A DNA stretch of 7,718 bases from Methanobacteriota archaeon (GCA_023430285.1 JAEZAV010000049.1:1-7718), one strand, 5' to 3'. Positions 1 through 6,601 are shown, counted from the stretch's first letter. The notes: a model not told the origin generated them from the letters alone. Program-made: numbers and translations.

Positions 1-761
1 TTACGTGCATATTCCTGTATCAGAGTTTTCGTGAAATTGTTTACAGCGTAACCATCACATGGAAATTCAATTCCATCGTAAACAACATCCATTAATATTA
101 ATCCCTCTGAAGCTACGGGTTTGATGGCAGCAGGAACATCGGGATTGAACAGTGTTTCTAAATCTTCTAGAGTCAGCTCTTCCCTGCCAAACATTACCAA
201 AACTTTCACCATCTTTCGGACCATGTTCCAGAGGAAACTTTCACCAACCACATCAAAAACTATGTTTTCAGGGGTTTCAATTAAATCAACACTGTAAACC
301 ATTCTTTCAGGGGCTCTCTCGGATCGTTTGGAGAAGTTTATGTAGTTATGTTTTCCCTCCATTTGTTTGGCTGCCTGTTTCATGAGTTCGAAGTTTAAAG
401 AATTTGGACACAAAGTTTTATCGAGAATGTATCTGTAATGCCTTAGCTTAGCATACCTTGGTTTAAAACCATTAGAAACCTGTGTAGATCCTATTATACG
501 TATATTTGAAGGTAGATAATAATTTATTTGATTAATTGTAACGTCTTTGTTGGTTTTAAGACACACAACATTTCCAAGGGCACTCACACCCCGGTCTGTT
601 CTCCCTGCTATGGAGTAATCAGATTTTTCAGGGCAGTCTGATATTCCTGATTTTTTAAATGCCCTCAGAAGTTCACCTTCAACAGTTGGGAAATTGGGCT
701 GTCTTTGAAATCCATGATAATCAGTCCCAATATATGCAACCTTGAAAGCTATTTTAAACAT
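1..761 (-). CDS. truA: tRNA pseudouridine synthase A (TruA), C-terminal end cut by window edge
   Basis: TruA converts uridines of the tRNA anticodon arm (positions 38-40 in studied members) to pseudouridine in the cytoplasm. Reading the minus strand from ATG at 761 gives 253 codons without a stop before the left edge. The N-terminus (FKIAFKVAYIGTDYHGFQRQ) is the typical TruA opening. The catalytic motif GRTDRGVSALG carries the nucleophile Asp56, and RHYRYIL (107-113) carries the conserved active-site Tyr109. GESFLWNMVRKMV (173-185) is the third conserved motif, and PVASEGLIL (215-223) is the usual C-terminal GL motif. Archaeal TruA proteins are about 260-280 residues, so probably only a few to some twenty residues are missing. 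AGGAG (777-773 on the minus strand) lies 11 nt before the ATG. The gene is divergent from the EamA transporter, and its TATA-like box is listed separately. Function is near certain from the motifs. Confidence 0.95.
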   Translation of the reverse strand, partial: MFKIAFKVAYIGTDYHGFQRQPNFPTVEGELLRAFKKSGISDCPEKSDYSIAGRTDRGVSALGNVVCLKTNKDVTINQINYYLPSNIRIIGSTQVSNGFKPRYAKLRHYRYILDKTLCPNSLNFELMKQAAKQMEGKHNYINFSKRSERAPERMVYSVDLIETPENIVFDVVGESFLWNMVRKMVKVLVMFGREELTLEDLETLFNPDVPAAIKPVASEGLILMDVVYDGIEFPCDGYAVNNFTKTLIQEYAR

Positions 762-779
762 GTGTTTTTAGACTCCTAG

Positions 780-829
780 AGAAAATATTTTCTTGATCTT
801 TATAATTATAATTTGTAAATATCGATATT
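780..829. repeat. Three evenly spaced perfect palindromes in the truA/transporter divergent region
   Basis: Three perfect palindromes follow each other: AGAAAATATTTTCT (780-793), TTATAATTATAA (800-811) and AATATCGATATT (818-829). Their centres are 19 and 18 bp apart, close to two helical turns. They sit between the truA ribosome binding site and the TATA boxes of the two divergent genes, where a regulator or chromatin protein could act. In such AT-rich DNA some palindromes occur by chance, so a role as operators is inference. Confidence 0.35.
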
Positions 830-830
830 A

Positions 831-838
831 TTTTTATA
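831..838 (-). promoter_or_regulatory. Probable TATA box of truA
   Basis: The minus strand reads TATAAAAA within TCTATAAAAATAAT. An archaeal TATA box is centred about 25-27 nt before the transcript start, which would put the truA start near 808 and give a leader of about 47 nt that includes the AGGAG at 777-773. A second TATA-like string (TTATAAAG, near 805-798) would start the transcript almost on the ribosome binding site, so it is less attractive. The region is very AT-rich, so TATA-like strings are cheap. Confidence 0.4.
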
Positions 839-880
839 GAATTATTTCTCAACAACCTATTTATCCATCTTGTTATGAAT

Positions 881-896
881 CTATAGTTTAAATTAG
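881..896 (+). promoter_or_regulatory. Possible TATA-like element for the EamA transporter
   Basis: CTATAGTTTAAATTAG lies 31-46 nt before the ATG at 927. A TATA box here would start the transcript near 911-918, just before or at the GGAG at 917-920. An alternative is TTTATAAT near 799-806, which would give a leader of about 100 nt. Neither can be preferred from the sequence alone. Confidence 0.25.
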
Positions 897-926
897 TAAA
901 AATAACCATTTCTTGTGGAGTGTTGA

Positions 927-1865
927 ATGAGTTCATCGTCAAAAGTTGCTGTATCAAATGTTAAATGGGGTTACCTAAGTTTGGTTGCTGTCACAGTACT
1001 TTTTGGAATATGGAACCCTATAAACAAGATTTTACTTCAAGATCTTGATCCCCTCGCACTTTCAGCCCTAATTTACTCCATTGCAGGAATCTTCTTGTTT
1101 TTAGTTAGGTACTCAGGGATAAACAATCATCTCATGAGAATGATGGATTCCAAACAAGAAGCTGAAACAGTTTTCAAAACCAAAGATTACATATTAATCT
1201 TTATAACAGCAGTTTCAGGCTCTGTGATTGCTCCTTTAGTCTATTTATCAGGTCTTAACAATATTACTGCTGTTAATGCATCGTTATTAATGAATGTTGA
1301 AGTGCTTTTCACCATTGCATTTGGTATTATCCTACTGAAAGAAAGGTTCAGAAGAAAAGAATTGATAGGTGTATTTCTTATCGTGCTTGGAACTGTGCTG
1401 CTTGCAACCAACGGCAGCAGCCTCGAATTTACAGCTTCAGAAGCTTTGGGTTCTATACTCATAGTTGTTTCCACATTTTTTTGGAGTTTGGACACCATAC
1501 TAAGCAAATTCTTGAGTTTCAAAAGGGATCTGCTCATGATATGTGCAACAAAATGTACAGTGGGTGGTTTGATACTTTTAACACTCAGCTTAATGCTTCA
1601 TAAGACTTTTACACTGCCCCTGGATCATATTGTTTACCTGCTGTTTGCTGGTATTTTCATAATCGGATTCACAGTTGTAATGATACTTTACTCCATAAGA
1701 CAGATAGGTTCAGCAAGGACAGGATCAATATTTCCATTTGCAGCATTGTCTGGAGCCATATTCTCTTTTATAATATTAAAAGAACCATTAACCATCATGC
1801 AACTAATCTACGGGATGCTGATGATCGTGGGTATTTTTATCATCTACAAATTCCAACAGGAATGA
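927..1865 (+). CDS. EamA/DMT-superfamily transporter, ten predicted membrane helices
   Basis: This 312-residue integral membrane protein has the two-fold repeat of the drug/metabolite transporter superfamily. Ten hydrophobic segments can be read at about 15-35, 43-62, 88-108, 114-137, 144-162, 173-193, 204-225, 233-257, 264-284 and 288-307. Each half carries the family hallmark near the end of its fourth helix: LKER at 137-140 and LKEP at 284-287. The first half opens with FGIWNPINKILL, which matches the usual EamA start. A charged loop of about 25 residues (62-87) after the second helix is longer than in many relatives. Family members export amino acids, purines, sugars or other metabolites; the substrate cannot be read here. 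GGAG at 917-920 lies 6 nt before the ATG, supporting the start. The gene has its own promoter region, divergent from truA, and ends before an oligo-T tract, so it is probably monocistronic. Confidence 0.9.
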   Translation: MSSSSKVAVSNVKWGYLSLVAVTVLFGIWNPINKILLQDLDPLALSALIYSIAGIFLFLVRYSGINNHLMRMMDSKQEAETVFKTKDYILIFITAVSGSVIAPLVYLSGLNNITAVNASLLMNVEVLFTIAFGIILLKERFRRKELIGVFLIVLGTVLLATNGSSLEFTASEALGSILIVVSTFFWSLDTILSKFLSFKRDLLMICATKCTVGGLILLTLSLMLHKTFTLPLDHIVYLLFAGIFIIGFTVVMILYSIRQIGSARTGSIFPFAALSGAIFSFIILKEPLTIMQLIYGMLMIVGIFIIYKFQQE

Positions 1866-1898
1866 AGTAGAACAATCTTGATCCATTTAACAACTAAA

Positions 1899-1906
1899 TT
1901 TTTTTT
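1899..1906 (+). terminator. Oligo-T terminator after the EamA transporter
   Basis: A run of eight T residues lies 33 nt after the stop codon. There is no strong hairpin before it, as is usual for archaeal transcription termination at U-tracts. Confidence 0.5.
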
Positions 1907-1907
1907 G

Positions 1908-1915
1908 TATAAAAT
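1908..1915 (+). promoter_or_regulatory. TATA-like box in the transporter-hisA gap
   Basis: TATAAAAT directly follows the T8 tract. It would place a transcript start near 1935-1940. It could be a distal hisA promoter or drive a short transcript covering the small ORF at 1963. The overlap with a T/A-rich terminator makes chance resemblance quite possible. Confidence 0.25.
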
Positions 1916-1943
1916 TTTCACTTCACAGTGGATTCTAAGTTGA

Positions 1944-1987
1944 GTTGATCTAGGGAACTTGTATGGTGAACTTTTTTAGTGATCAAC
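1944..1987. repeat. Inverted repeat GTTGATC ... GATCAAC
   Basis: The arms are GTTGATC (1944-1950) and GATCAAC (1981-1987), separated by 30 nt. The stem gains two further base pairs (TA/TA) if a 2-nt bulge is allowed. As RNA this could fold into a hairpin upstream of hisA. No matching riboswitch family is recognised. Confidence 0.3.
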
Positions 1988-2055
1988 AAAATAGAATGGT
2001 GTATATGGGTTCTAAAAATTTATTTAATGCCCATGATAACCAAGAAATTCTATAA
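1963..2055 (+). CDS. Doubtful small ORF (30 codons) upstream of hisA
   Basis: ATG at 1963 opens a 30-codon frame ending with TAA at 2053-2055 (it begins MVNFFSDQQN and ends DNQEIL). AGGG at 1952-1955 lies 7 nt before the ATG, and a TATA-like box at 1908-1915 would put a transcript start about 25 nt upstream. The stop codon overlaps the TATA box proposed for hisA. The peptide is polar, has no recognisable domain and no membrane segment. The arrangement could be a tiny gene or leader peptide, but a frame this short arises easily by chance. Confidence 0.15.
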   Translation: MVNFFSDQQNRMVYMGSKNLFNAHDNQEIL

Positions 2056-2058
2056 AAA
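2051..2058 (+). promoter_or_regulatory. Probable TATA box of hisA
   Basis: TATAAAAA, preceded by GAAATTC in the position of a BRE, is the best TATA match in this gap. It predicts a transcript start near 2080 and a leader of about 75 nt carrying the AGGAAGG at 2142-2148. A small inverted repeat, CAAAC-CCAT-GTTTG (2069-2082), lies between the box and the predicted start, where a bound repressor could block RNA polymerase. A closer TATA-like string (TATTTATTTA, 2121-2130) would start the RNA after the ribosome binding site and is less likely. Confidence 0.45.
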
Positions 2059-2141
2059 ATGAGCCCCACAAACCCATGTTTGGTGTGCTGGTAAAAATTT
2101 TGGTTGTGAAAAACTAGGAATATTTATTTAAAAAAATGTTT

Positions 2142-2148
2142 AGGAAGG
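2142..2148 (+). promoter_or_regulatory. Ribosome binding site that fixes the TTG start of hisA
   Basis: AGGAAGG is followed by 6 nt and then TTG at 2155. The ATG at 2136-2138 lies before this site and is out of frame, and no in-frame ATG or GTG lies nearby, so the TTG is the only sensible start. Confidence 0.75.
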
Positions 2149-2154
2149 ATTCTT

Positions 2155-2883
2155 TTGTATATTATACCTGCAGTTGATATTAAAAATGGTAAGTGTGTGC
2201 AGTTGGTTCAGGGAAAACCTGGAACTGAACAAGTGATCATAGATAATCCCCATGAAGTTGCAAAAAATTGGGAAGATAAAGGTGCTGAAATACTCCATGT
2301 AATCAATCTTGATGGTGCCTTTGGTGAGGACTCTAAAAATAGGGAAGTCATAGAAAAAATTATTGATACAGTTTCTGTGCCTGTTCAACTTGGTGGAGGA
2401 ATAAGAACAGTGGATGATGCTGCAAACCTCCTGGATTTAGGTGTTGAAAAGGTTATTTTGGGAACCATGGCAGTTGAAAATCCAGAACTGGTCAACCAGT
2501 TATCTGAGGAATATGGGAGTGACAGTATCATTGTTGCACTGGACAGTAAAAATTCAGAGGTGGTTGTTAAGGGATGGACAGAATCCACTGGAAAAACAGC
2601 ACCAGAATTAGGATTATCACTCCAAAAACATGGGGCAGGAGGAATTTTGTTCACAAATGTGGATGTTGAAGGGCTTTTATCAGGGTTTAACATGGATCCC
2701 CTCTTGGAATTGTTAGATGCCGTTAACATACCCGTCATATACTCCGGAGGAGTTACAACTCTCGAAGATATCGAGGCACTGAGCAAAACCAAAACCTTCG
2801 GCACTGTGATAGGGTCTGCCCTCTACAAAGGCAGGATAGACTTTGAAACTGCCCTCAAATTTCAGGCTGTTCACAGTTTCTAA
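2155..2883 (+). CDS. hisA: HisA, ProFAR isomerase (histidine biosynthesis)
   Basis: HisA is a cytoplasmic TIM-barrel enzyme that isomerises the aminoaldose ProFAR to the aminoketose PRFAR, the fourth step of histidine synthesis. The protein is 242 residues, the usual length. The opening IIPAVDIKNGKCVQLVQG is diagnostic of HisA rather than its paralogue HisF. Asp8 (AVD) and Asp130 (VALDSK) are the expected catalytic acid-base pair. The phosphate-binding segments are visible in both half-barrels: GGGIR at 80-84 and SGGV at 197-200, with GTVIGSALY (216-224) after the second. GWTE (140-143) and TNVDVEG (167-173) are further family motifs. The start is TTG with a strong ribosome binding site. No other his gene is in the window, and gaps with terminators on both sides suggest it is transcribed alone, as scattered his genes often are in archaea. 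Confidence 0.96.
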   Translation: MYIIPAVDIKNGKCVQLVQGKPGTEQVIIDNPHEVAKNWEDKGAEILHVINLDGAFGEDSKNREVIEKIIDTVSVPVQLGGGIRTVDDAANLLDLGVEKVILGTMAVENPELVNQLSEEYGSDSIIVALDSKNSEVVVKGWTESTGKTAPELGLSLQKHGAGGILFTNVDVEGLLSGFNMDPLLELLDAVNIPVIYSGGVTTLEDIEALSKTKTFGTVIGSALYKGRIDFETALKFQAVHSF

Positions 2884-2928
2884 CTTCAACATACAAACAT
2901 AGCCTTTGTAACCCCCTTTATTTCTATC

Positions 2929-2949
2929 TTTTTTAAACCCTCATTTTTT
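2929..2949 (+). terminator. Oligo-T terminator region after hisA
   Basis: Two T6 tracts (2929-2934 and 2944-2949) lie 46-66 nt after the stop codon, in pyrimidine-rich DNA. No strong stem precedes them. They fit archaeal U-tract termination. Confidence 0.4.
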
Positions 2950-3166
2950 CAGCCAACTCCCAACAGAGATTTTAGATGGCTTAACCTGCTACCACGTTCG
3001 ATTGTAAATCTAATTGTACATTTTAGTATTAAATCATTGAAAAATAGTTTTGTAAATGAAATTAATGATTAAATAGGGTTTTATTTTTGTTTTTACCATG
3101 TTTAATTCTGATTTTTATTTGATTTTGGGTTTTTATTCTTAGTTTGGATTTAGAGTTTAAGCTTTC
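2950..3166. other. AT-rich gap before the Mur ligase, presumed promoter region
   Basis: No convincing gene is present. The stretch is strongly T-rich toward its end. TTTTTATTC near 3130-3138 is the nearest TATA-like string and would start a transcript close to 3160, leaving almost no leader. Only a weak GAG (3153-3155) precedes the ATG at 3167, so the Mur ligase may be translated from a very short leader or leaderless RNA. All of this is low certainty. Confidence 0.3.
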
Positions 3167-4642
3167 ATGGAAGAATTTAAATACCTCGTCGGCATAGTAA
3201 GATGCATGGGACTATCTGGAAAAATACGGTTTAAAACAGCGAAAGTATCAGGAAAACTGGCAAAAAGCCTTGTTAAAGTAGGTAAAGGCATGGGAAAAAG
3301 TTTTCCAGGATATTTATTCCTTAAAATTGGATCATATGATTGTTTAAAGGAGTTGGCAAAAACTCCGAGGATTGGCAGCATCATTGTTACTGGTACCAAC
3401 GGAAAAACAACCACAACAAAATTAATTAGTTTACTCTTGGAAAACGATGCACCAATATCGTACAACTACGACAGTAACACTTTAAACGCTATTACAACTG
3501 GTCTTTTAAGTGATAATATTGATTATGGAGTTTTTGAGTACGGTATCCGTGATGTTGCACATGCATTTCCAGATGAAGTCTGCAAACTCGTGGCCCCAAT
3601 AGGAGTTGTTTACACCAATGTTTCAAGGGAACATTCACTTGTGGCTGGTGTTTCAAATCCATTCGACAAGTACTTGATGGCCAAGGAACTACTCTGCACA
3701 CCAATGAAAACCGGTGTTGTAATCTGCAATGCAGATGACCCCAGAACAGCATCCATTGGAACTAAAAAAGAGGCAGAGGTTAGGGTAAATTATTATGGAT
3801 TTGATTTAGAATCTGAAGACAAGAACATGGCCAAACCAGATGTTGATTGTCCATTATGTGGTTCTAAGCTCGAATATTCCACCATGTTTTCAAACCACAG
3901 GGGAAAATACAGTTGTCAGTGCGGGTTTGAAAGACCAGAACCAAACATGAAGTTAACAGAATTAAAAAAGGAGTTTGATGCTTGGTACGTGACACTGGAA
4001 GGTGAAGTGTACAACCATACAACAGGAACCGAAATTCCAGTATTTTTAAAGATAAAAACACCAGCATTTGGACTTTACAACCTCTACAACTTATTGTGTG
4101 CAGTAACCACCTACGCATCCTTCACAAACAAACCTGAAAATATTGAAAACACCGTTAAAAAAATTACAAATTCCCTTGATCTTTCCATTCTACCGCCTGG
4201 AAGATTTGAAATAATGAAGGTTGGAGATAAATTGGTTGGAATGGGTCAGGGAGATAATGGGGATGCACTAAACGCAAATGTTCAGTTCATGTGTGAATAT
4301 GTCAAGGATGACCTTGGATTTATTTACACCACACCAGACACTGGTGAAGATGAAATCTTTGAGGATCATCTGGAGTCAGTGATTGCTGCCAAACCCAAGA
4401 AGGTTTACGTTGTTCCAGGAAGAACTTCTGTTGATGCTGCTAAAAATTACTACAAAATAATAGGCCAGCAATTAGATGCTGATTTCTATCCCCTTCCATA
4501 CGAAGAAATGGCTGAAAGACGTTCAAAGATCATCGACTTGATCCTAAATTCGCCCTACAAATACGTGTTAGTATCTGGCTGTGGTCCAGAGCATTACATG
4601 TGGGCCGAACTTAAATCTGAACTCAAAACCCACATGAATTAA
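3167..4642 (+). CDS. Mur ligase family protein with MurT-like zinc-ribbon insertion, probably pseudomurein synthesis
   Basis: This 491-residue enzyme belongs to the ATP-dependent Mur ligases, which join an amino acid or amine to a carboxylate of a cell-wall precursor through an acyl phosphate. A basic N-terminal stretch (about 15-60) leads into the central ATPase domain with P-loop VTGTNGKTTTT (74-84). Glu124 (FEYG) and His156 (TNVSREH) fit the metal ligands of the family. GLYNLYNLL (302-310) and GRFE (345-348) are further family motifs. A zinc-ribbon insertion of the MurT type occupies about 226-260, with CPLC (228-231) and CQC (250-252) followed by GFERPEP. The last 140 residues form the C-terminal Mur domain (GDNGDAL at 362-368, GCGPEHYMWAEL at 471-482). 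No GatD partner gene, which bacterial MurT needs, is in the window. In a methanogen the likely pathway is pseudomurein peptide assembly; the exact substrate is unknown. There is no strong ribosome binding site, so Met14 is an alternative start. Confidence 0.85.
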   Translation: MEEFKYLVGIVRCMGLSGKIRFKTAKVSGKLAKSLVKVGKGMGKSFPGYLFLKIGSYDCLKELAKTPRIGSIIVTGTNGKTTTTKLISLLLENDAPISYNYDSNTLNAITTGLLSDNIDYGVFEYGIRDVAHAFPDEVCKLVAPIGVVYTNVSREHSLVAGVSNPFDKYLMAKELLCTPMKTGVVICNADDPRTASIGTKKEAEVRVNYYGFDLESEDKNMAKPDVDCPLCGSKLEYSTMFSNHRGKYSCQCGFERPEPNMKLTELKKEFDAWYVTLEGEVYNHTTGTEIPVFLKIKTPAFGLYNLYNLLCAVTTYASFTNKPENIENTVKKITNSLDLSILPPGRFEIMKVGDKLVGMGQGDNGDALNANVQFMCEYVKDDLGFIYTTPDTGEDEIFEDHLESVIAAKPKKVYVVPGRTSVDAAKNYYKIIGQQLDADFYPLPYEEMAERRSKIIDLILNSPYKYVLVSGCGPEHYMWAELKSELKTHMN

Positions 4643-4645
4643 ACC

Positions 4646-4654
4646 TTTTTTTTT
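4646..4654 (+). terminator. Oligo-T terminator after the Mur ligase
   Basis: Nine T residues begin 4 nt after the stop codon, and a second T9 tract follows at 4708-4716. Both fit U-tract termination of the plus-strand transcript. Confidence 0.55.
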
Positions 4655-4793
4655 GGGTAAAAATTTAGTTAGACATACCCCCACATTCCATTTTAAAGTG
4701 ACCACTATTTTTTTTTAAATCCTCATTGAAAGAATCAAACCAATAAATCGATTCATACAAGCTTAATCAGTTTTTTATGGTTATGAAACCTTT

Positions 4794-4801
4794 AAAAAAA
4801 A
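4794..4801 (-). terminator. Oligo-T terminator of the flippase (minus strand)
   Basis: Eight A residues on the plus strand give a T8 tract on the minus strand 45 nt after the flippase stop. Together with the plus-strand T tracts at 4646, 4708 and 4827, it makes the 203-bp convergent gap a two-way termination zone. Confidence 0.45.
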
Positions 4802-4845
4802 TAATAATTTGTGGATATGGAGCTTATTTTTTTTGTAAATGTACT

Positions 4846-6420
4846 TTATTCAACTGCGTATCTACTTAAAATATCCACCATTCTGTGGACAGTTCCAGAT
4901 AATGGGCCCATCTTGTTTCCAACTTTGTAGAGTAGTTTTAGGTCTTCTAGTTTTAATCCCCCTATAACTGCCAGTACTCCAAGGTACAAAAATGGAGATA
5001 AAACAATTCCAATGAACAGGAAAAGTACAGTTGGAGGGAACAGCATGAAAACAGCCCCCATTATGACTGATGCCACTAAAATCTTTCCATATTCCATGAA
5101 GGGTAGTTTGACATTTGCAAGTTTTAATGTGCTCCACATCAATGTTGCCATGATAAACAGTGATGCGATGGTTGTTGCAACTGCAGCACCATTAATCCCA
5201 TATGTTGGAATCAGGGCTAGGCTTAATATTAGATCTAATGTTACACCAGCTACCAGTACGTACATTGGTAGCCTCGGTTTTCCAAGGCCTTGGGATATGC
5301 TGGATGAAATTGTGTAGAGTGTGAAGAAAAGCATTCCAGCTGCAAGGATTTGTAGTGCAGCCACACCTGGTAGAAAATCCTGTCCAAATAAAAGTTTAAT
5401 TATTGGATTTGCAAACACAACTGTTCCAACACAGAGAGGTATAACAACAAAGGAAACGTACCTGTATGACTGTCTGATGTAGGTTTTTAAGAGTACATGG
5501 TCCCTCAGACTCATTGCCTCGGCAGTTGCTGGAAGCACCGATGTTGCCACGGCCATGGATATTATGAGTGGAAGTCTGGCTATGGTACTTGATACATTGA
5601 AGTAACCCATTAAGTTACTACCAGGATAGTAATAGGCTATTACAAACGTGGCCATATCATACAGGGCTAGTTCAGCCAGTCCTGTAATTACTACGGGTAT
5701 TGAAAAAATTATCAGCATCTTGGCTATACCCAATTGATCAGAAAATTCTAACTTGGGGCTTGCCCTAGATAACAGATTTCTAGGTTTTGACAGTTTCTTA
5801 CGAATATCCCTCTGGAAAAGATAGACTGCTGCTCCGAGTGCTGCCATGAATCCTATGGCAGTACCAATTACAGCTCCTGCAACATATAGTCCTGCCCAAA
5901 CAAGTAAAATAGCGGCTCCGACCATGAAAATTAGTTCCACTGCTCTTGTTATCAGAATGTTGGTCATCTGATAAAATCCCTGGAAAGTTCCCCTCATGGC
6001 CCCAACAATGACACTGAATGGTGTAATGAGTGCTATTAGTTGGAATGGAAGGGTTGCTTCGGGGTTGTTAAGTGCTACAGCAATTGGATGAGCTAAGAAA
6101 AATATGATTACACTGAAAATAAGTCCAAAACCTGTCATCATCGTCATTGCAACGCTTATAATGGATTTAACCATTTCAGTATCATTTTGTGCATGATACT
6201 CCGAAACGTGTTTTGCAATGGCTGGAGGAAGTCCTGCGCCTGCGATGATGATAAAAAATCCTTGGAGTGGCCAGGTGATACTTAGTATACTGTAACCTGC
6301 CGGACCAAGTAAATTTGCCATTGCCACCTTGTATATGTACCCTCCAATCCTGTAGAGGAAAGATCCAATGAGGATGACTATACTGCCCTTAGCAATCTTT
6401 GAACTCATAATTATAACCAT
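4846..6420 (-). CDS. Polysaccharide/lipid-linked precursor flippase, MOP superfamily (SpoVB/MurJ-like)
   Basis: This 524-residue polytopic membrane protein belongs to the polysaccharide-transporter branch of the MOP flippases, whose members move lipid-linked saccharides across the membrane. The opening (KIAKGSIVILIGSFLYRIGG, 8-27) and the following ANLLGPAGY (35-43) and AGLPPAIAKHVSE (62-74) are typical of SpoVB-like proteins. ARLPLIISMAVATSVLPATA (281-300) and QGLGKPRLP (377-385) are the corresponding hallmarks of the second half. About 14 hydrophobic segments can be read, as expected. Charged loops lie at about 204-232 and 304-318, and a basic tail follows the last helix. In a pseudomurein-walled archaeon it could flip wall or glycan precursors, which fits the Mur ligase facing it, but N-glycan or exopolysaccharide export is equally possible. 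ATG codons at 6420 and 6408 are both possible starts; the nearest ribosome-binding-like AGGATC is 20 nt before the first, so the start is uncertain. Confidence 0.88.
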   Translation of the reverse strand: MVIIMSSKIAKGSIVILIGSFLYRIGGYIYKVAMANLLGPAGYSILSITWPLQGFFIIIAGAGLPPAIAKHVSEYHAQNDTEMVKSIISVAMTMMTGFGLIFSVIIFFLAHPIAVALNNPEATLPFQLIALITPFSVIVGAMRGTFQGFYQMTNILITRAVELIFMVGAAILLVWAGLYVAGAVIGTAIGFMAALGAAVYLFQRDIRKKLSKPRNLLSRASPKLEFSDQLGIAKMLIIFSIPVVITGLAELALYDMATFVIAYYYPGSNLMGYFNVSSTIARLPLIISMAVATSVLPATAEAMSLRDHVLLKTYIRQSYRYVSFVVIPLCVGTVVFANPIIKLLFGQDFLPGVAALQILAAGMLFFTLYTISSSISQGLGKPRLPMYVLVAGVTLDLILSLALIPTYGINGAAVATTIASLFIMATLMWSTLKLANVKLPFMEYGKILVASVIMGAVFMLFPPTVLFLFIGIVLSPFLYLGVLAVIGGLKLEDLKLLYKVGNKMGPLSGTVHRMVDILSRYAVE

Positions 6421-6513
6421 TGAAATTTAATTTAGTAGTAGATCCTAAACCAGAGTTATCTCTAGTCATAGATTTAATGTTTGATGTCTATAGTAGTATA
6501 ATGGATATGGATC

Positions 6514-6529
6514 CAGTCAAAATTGACTG
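6514..6529. repeat. 16-bp inverted repeat, 7-2-7 geometry (copy 1, distal)
   Basis: CAGTCAA-AA-TTGACTG is a perfect inverted repeat with 7-bp arms and a 2-nt centre. It lies in the middle of the flippase/ribL divergent gap, 94 nt from the flippase start and 165 nt from the ribL start. It has the size of a dimeric regulator site. Which regulator, and which of the two genes it serves, cannot be told. Confidence 0.4.
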
Positions 6530-6601
6530 TGATGGTTTTCCATGATTGAAATTAGAATAATGGACACTTCATTAACTCTGCAAGAATTAGTGTATGTTCT
6601 A

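Noticed and set aside
754..957. A 67-codon minus-strand ORF spanning the truA/transporter gap.
   Set aside because: It overlaps the start of both neighbouring genes, covers promoter DNA, lacks a binding site and has the composition of translated AT-rich spacer.
2009..2036. ATGGG...CCCAT inverted repeat upstream of hisA.
   Set aside because: Only five base pairs with a loop of about 20 nt; too weak to separate from chance.
1866..2154. Possible riboswitch in the hisA leader.
   Set aside because: No conserved riboswitch core is recognisable, and the two local hairpins do not match any known histidine or nucleotide-sensing element.
2965..3020. A GTTCGATT string with nearby pairs that recalls a tRNA T-loop.
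   Set aside because: The five bases on either side of the loop do not pair, and no acceptor, D or anticodon arm can be built around it.
3492..4118. Two minus-strand ORFs of 84-86 codons inside the Mur ligase gene.
   Set aside because: They are antisense shadows rich in residues produced by reversing the ligase codons, and they lack binding sites.
4777..4869. A 30-codon plus-strand ORF in the convergent gap, with KKIIICGYG resembling a TrkA-type nucleotide-binding start.
   Set aside because: It has no ribosome binding site, crosses two terminator-like homopolymer tracts, overlaps the 3' end of the flippase and ends long before a domain could form. The resemblance is most likely chance from A/T-rich codons.
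5012..5317. A 101-codon plus-strand ORF inside the flippase gene.
   Set aside because: It is an antisense shadow of the flippase; the minus-strand frame has clear family motifs through this stretch.
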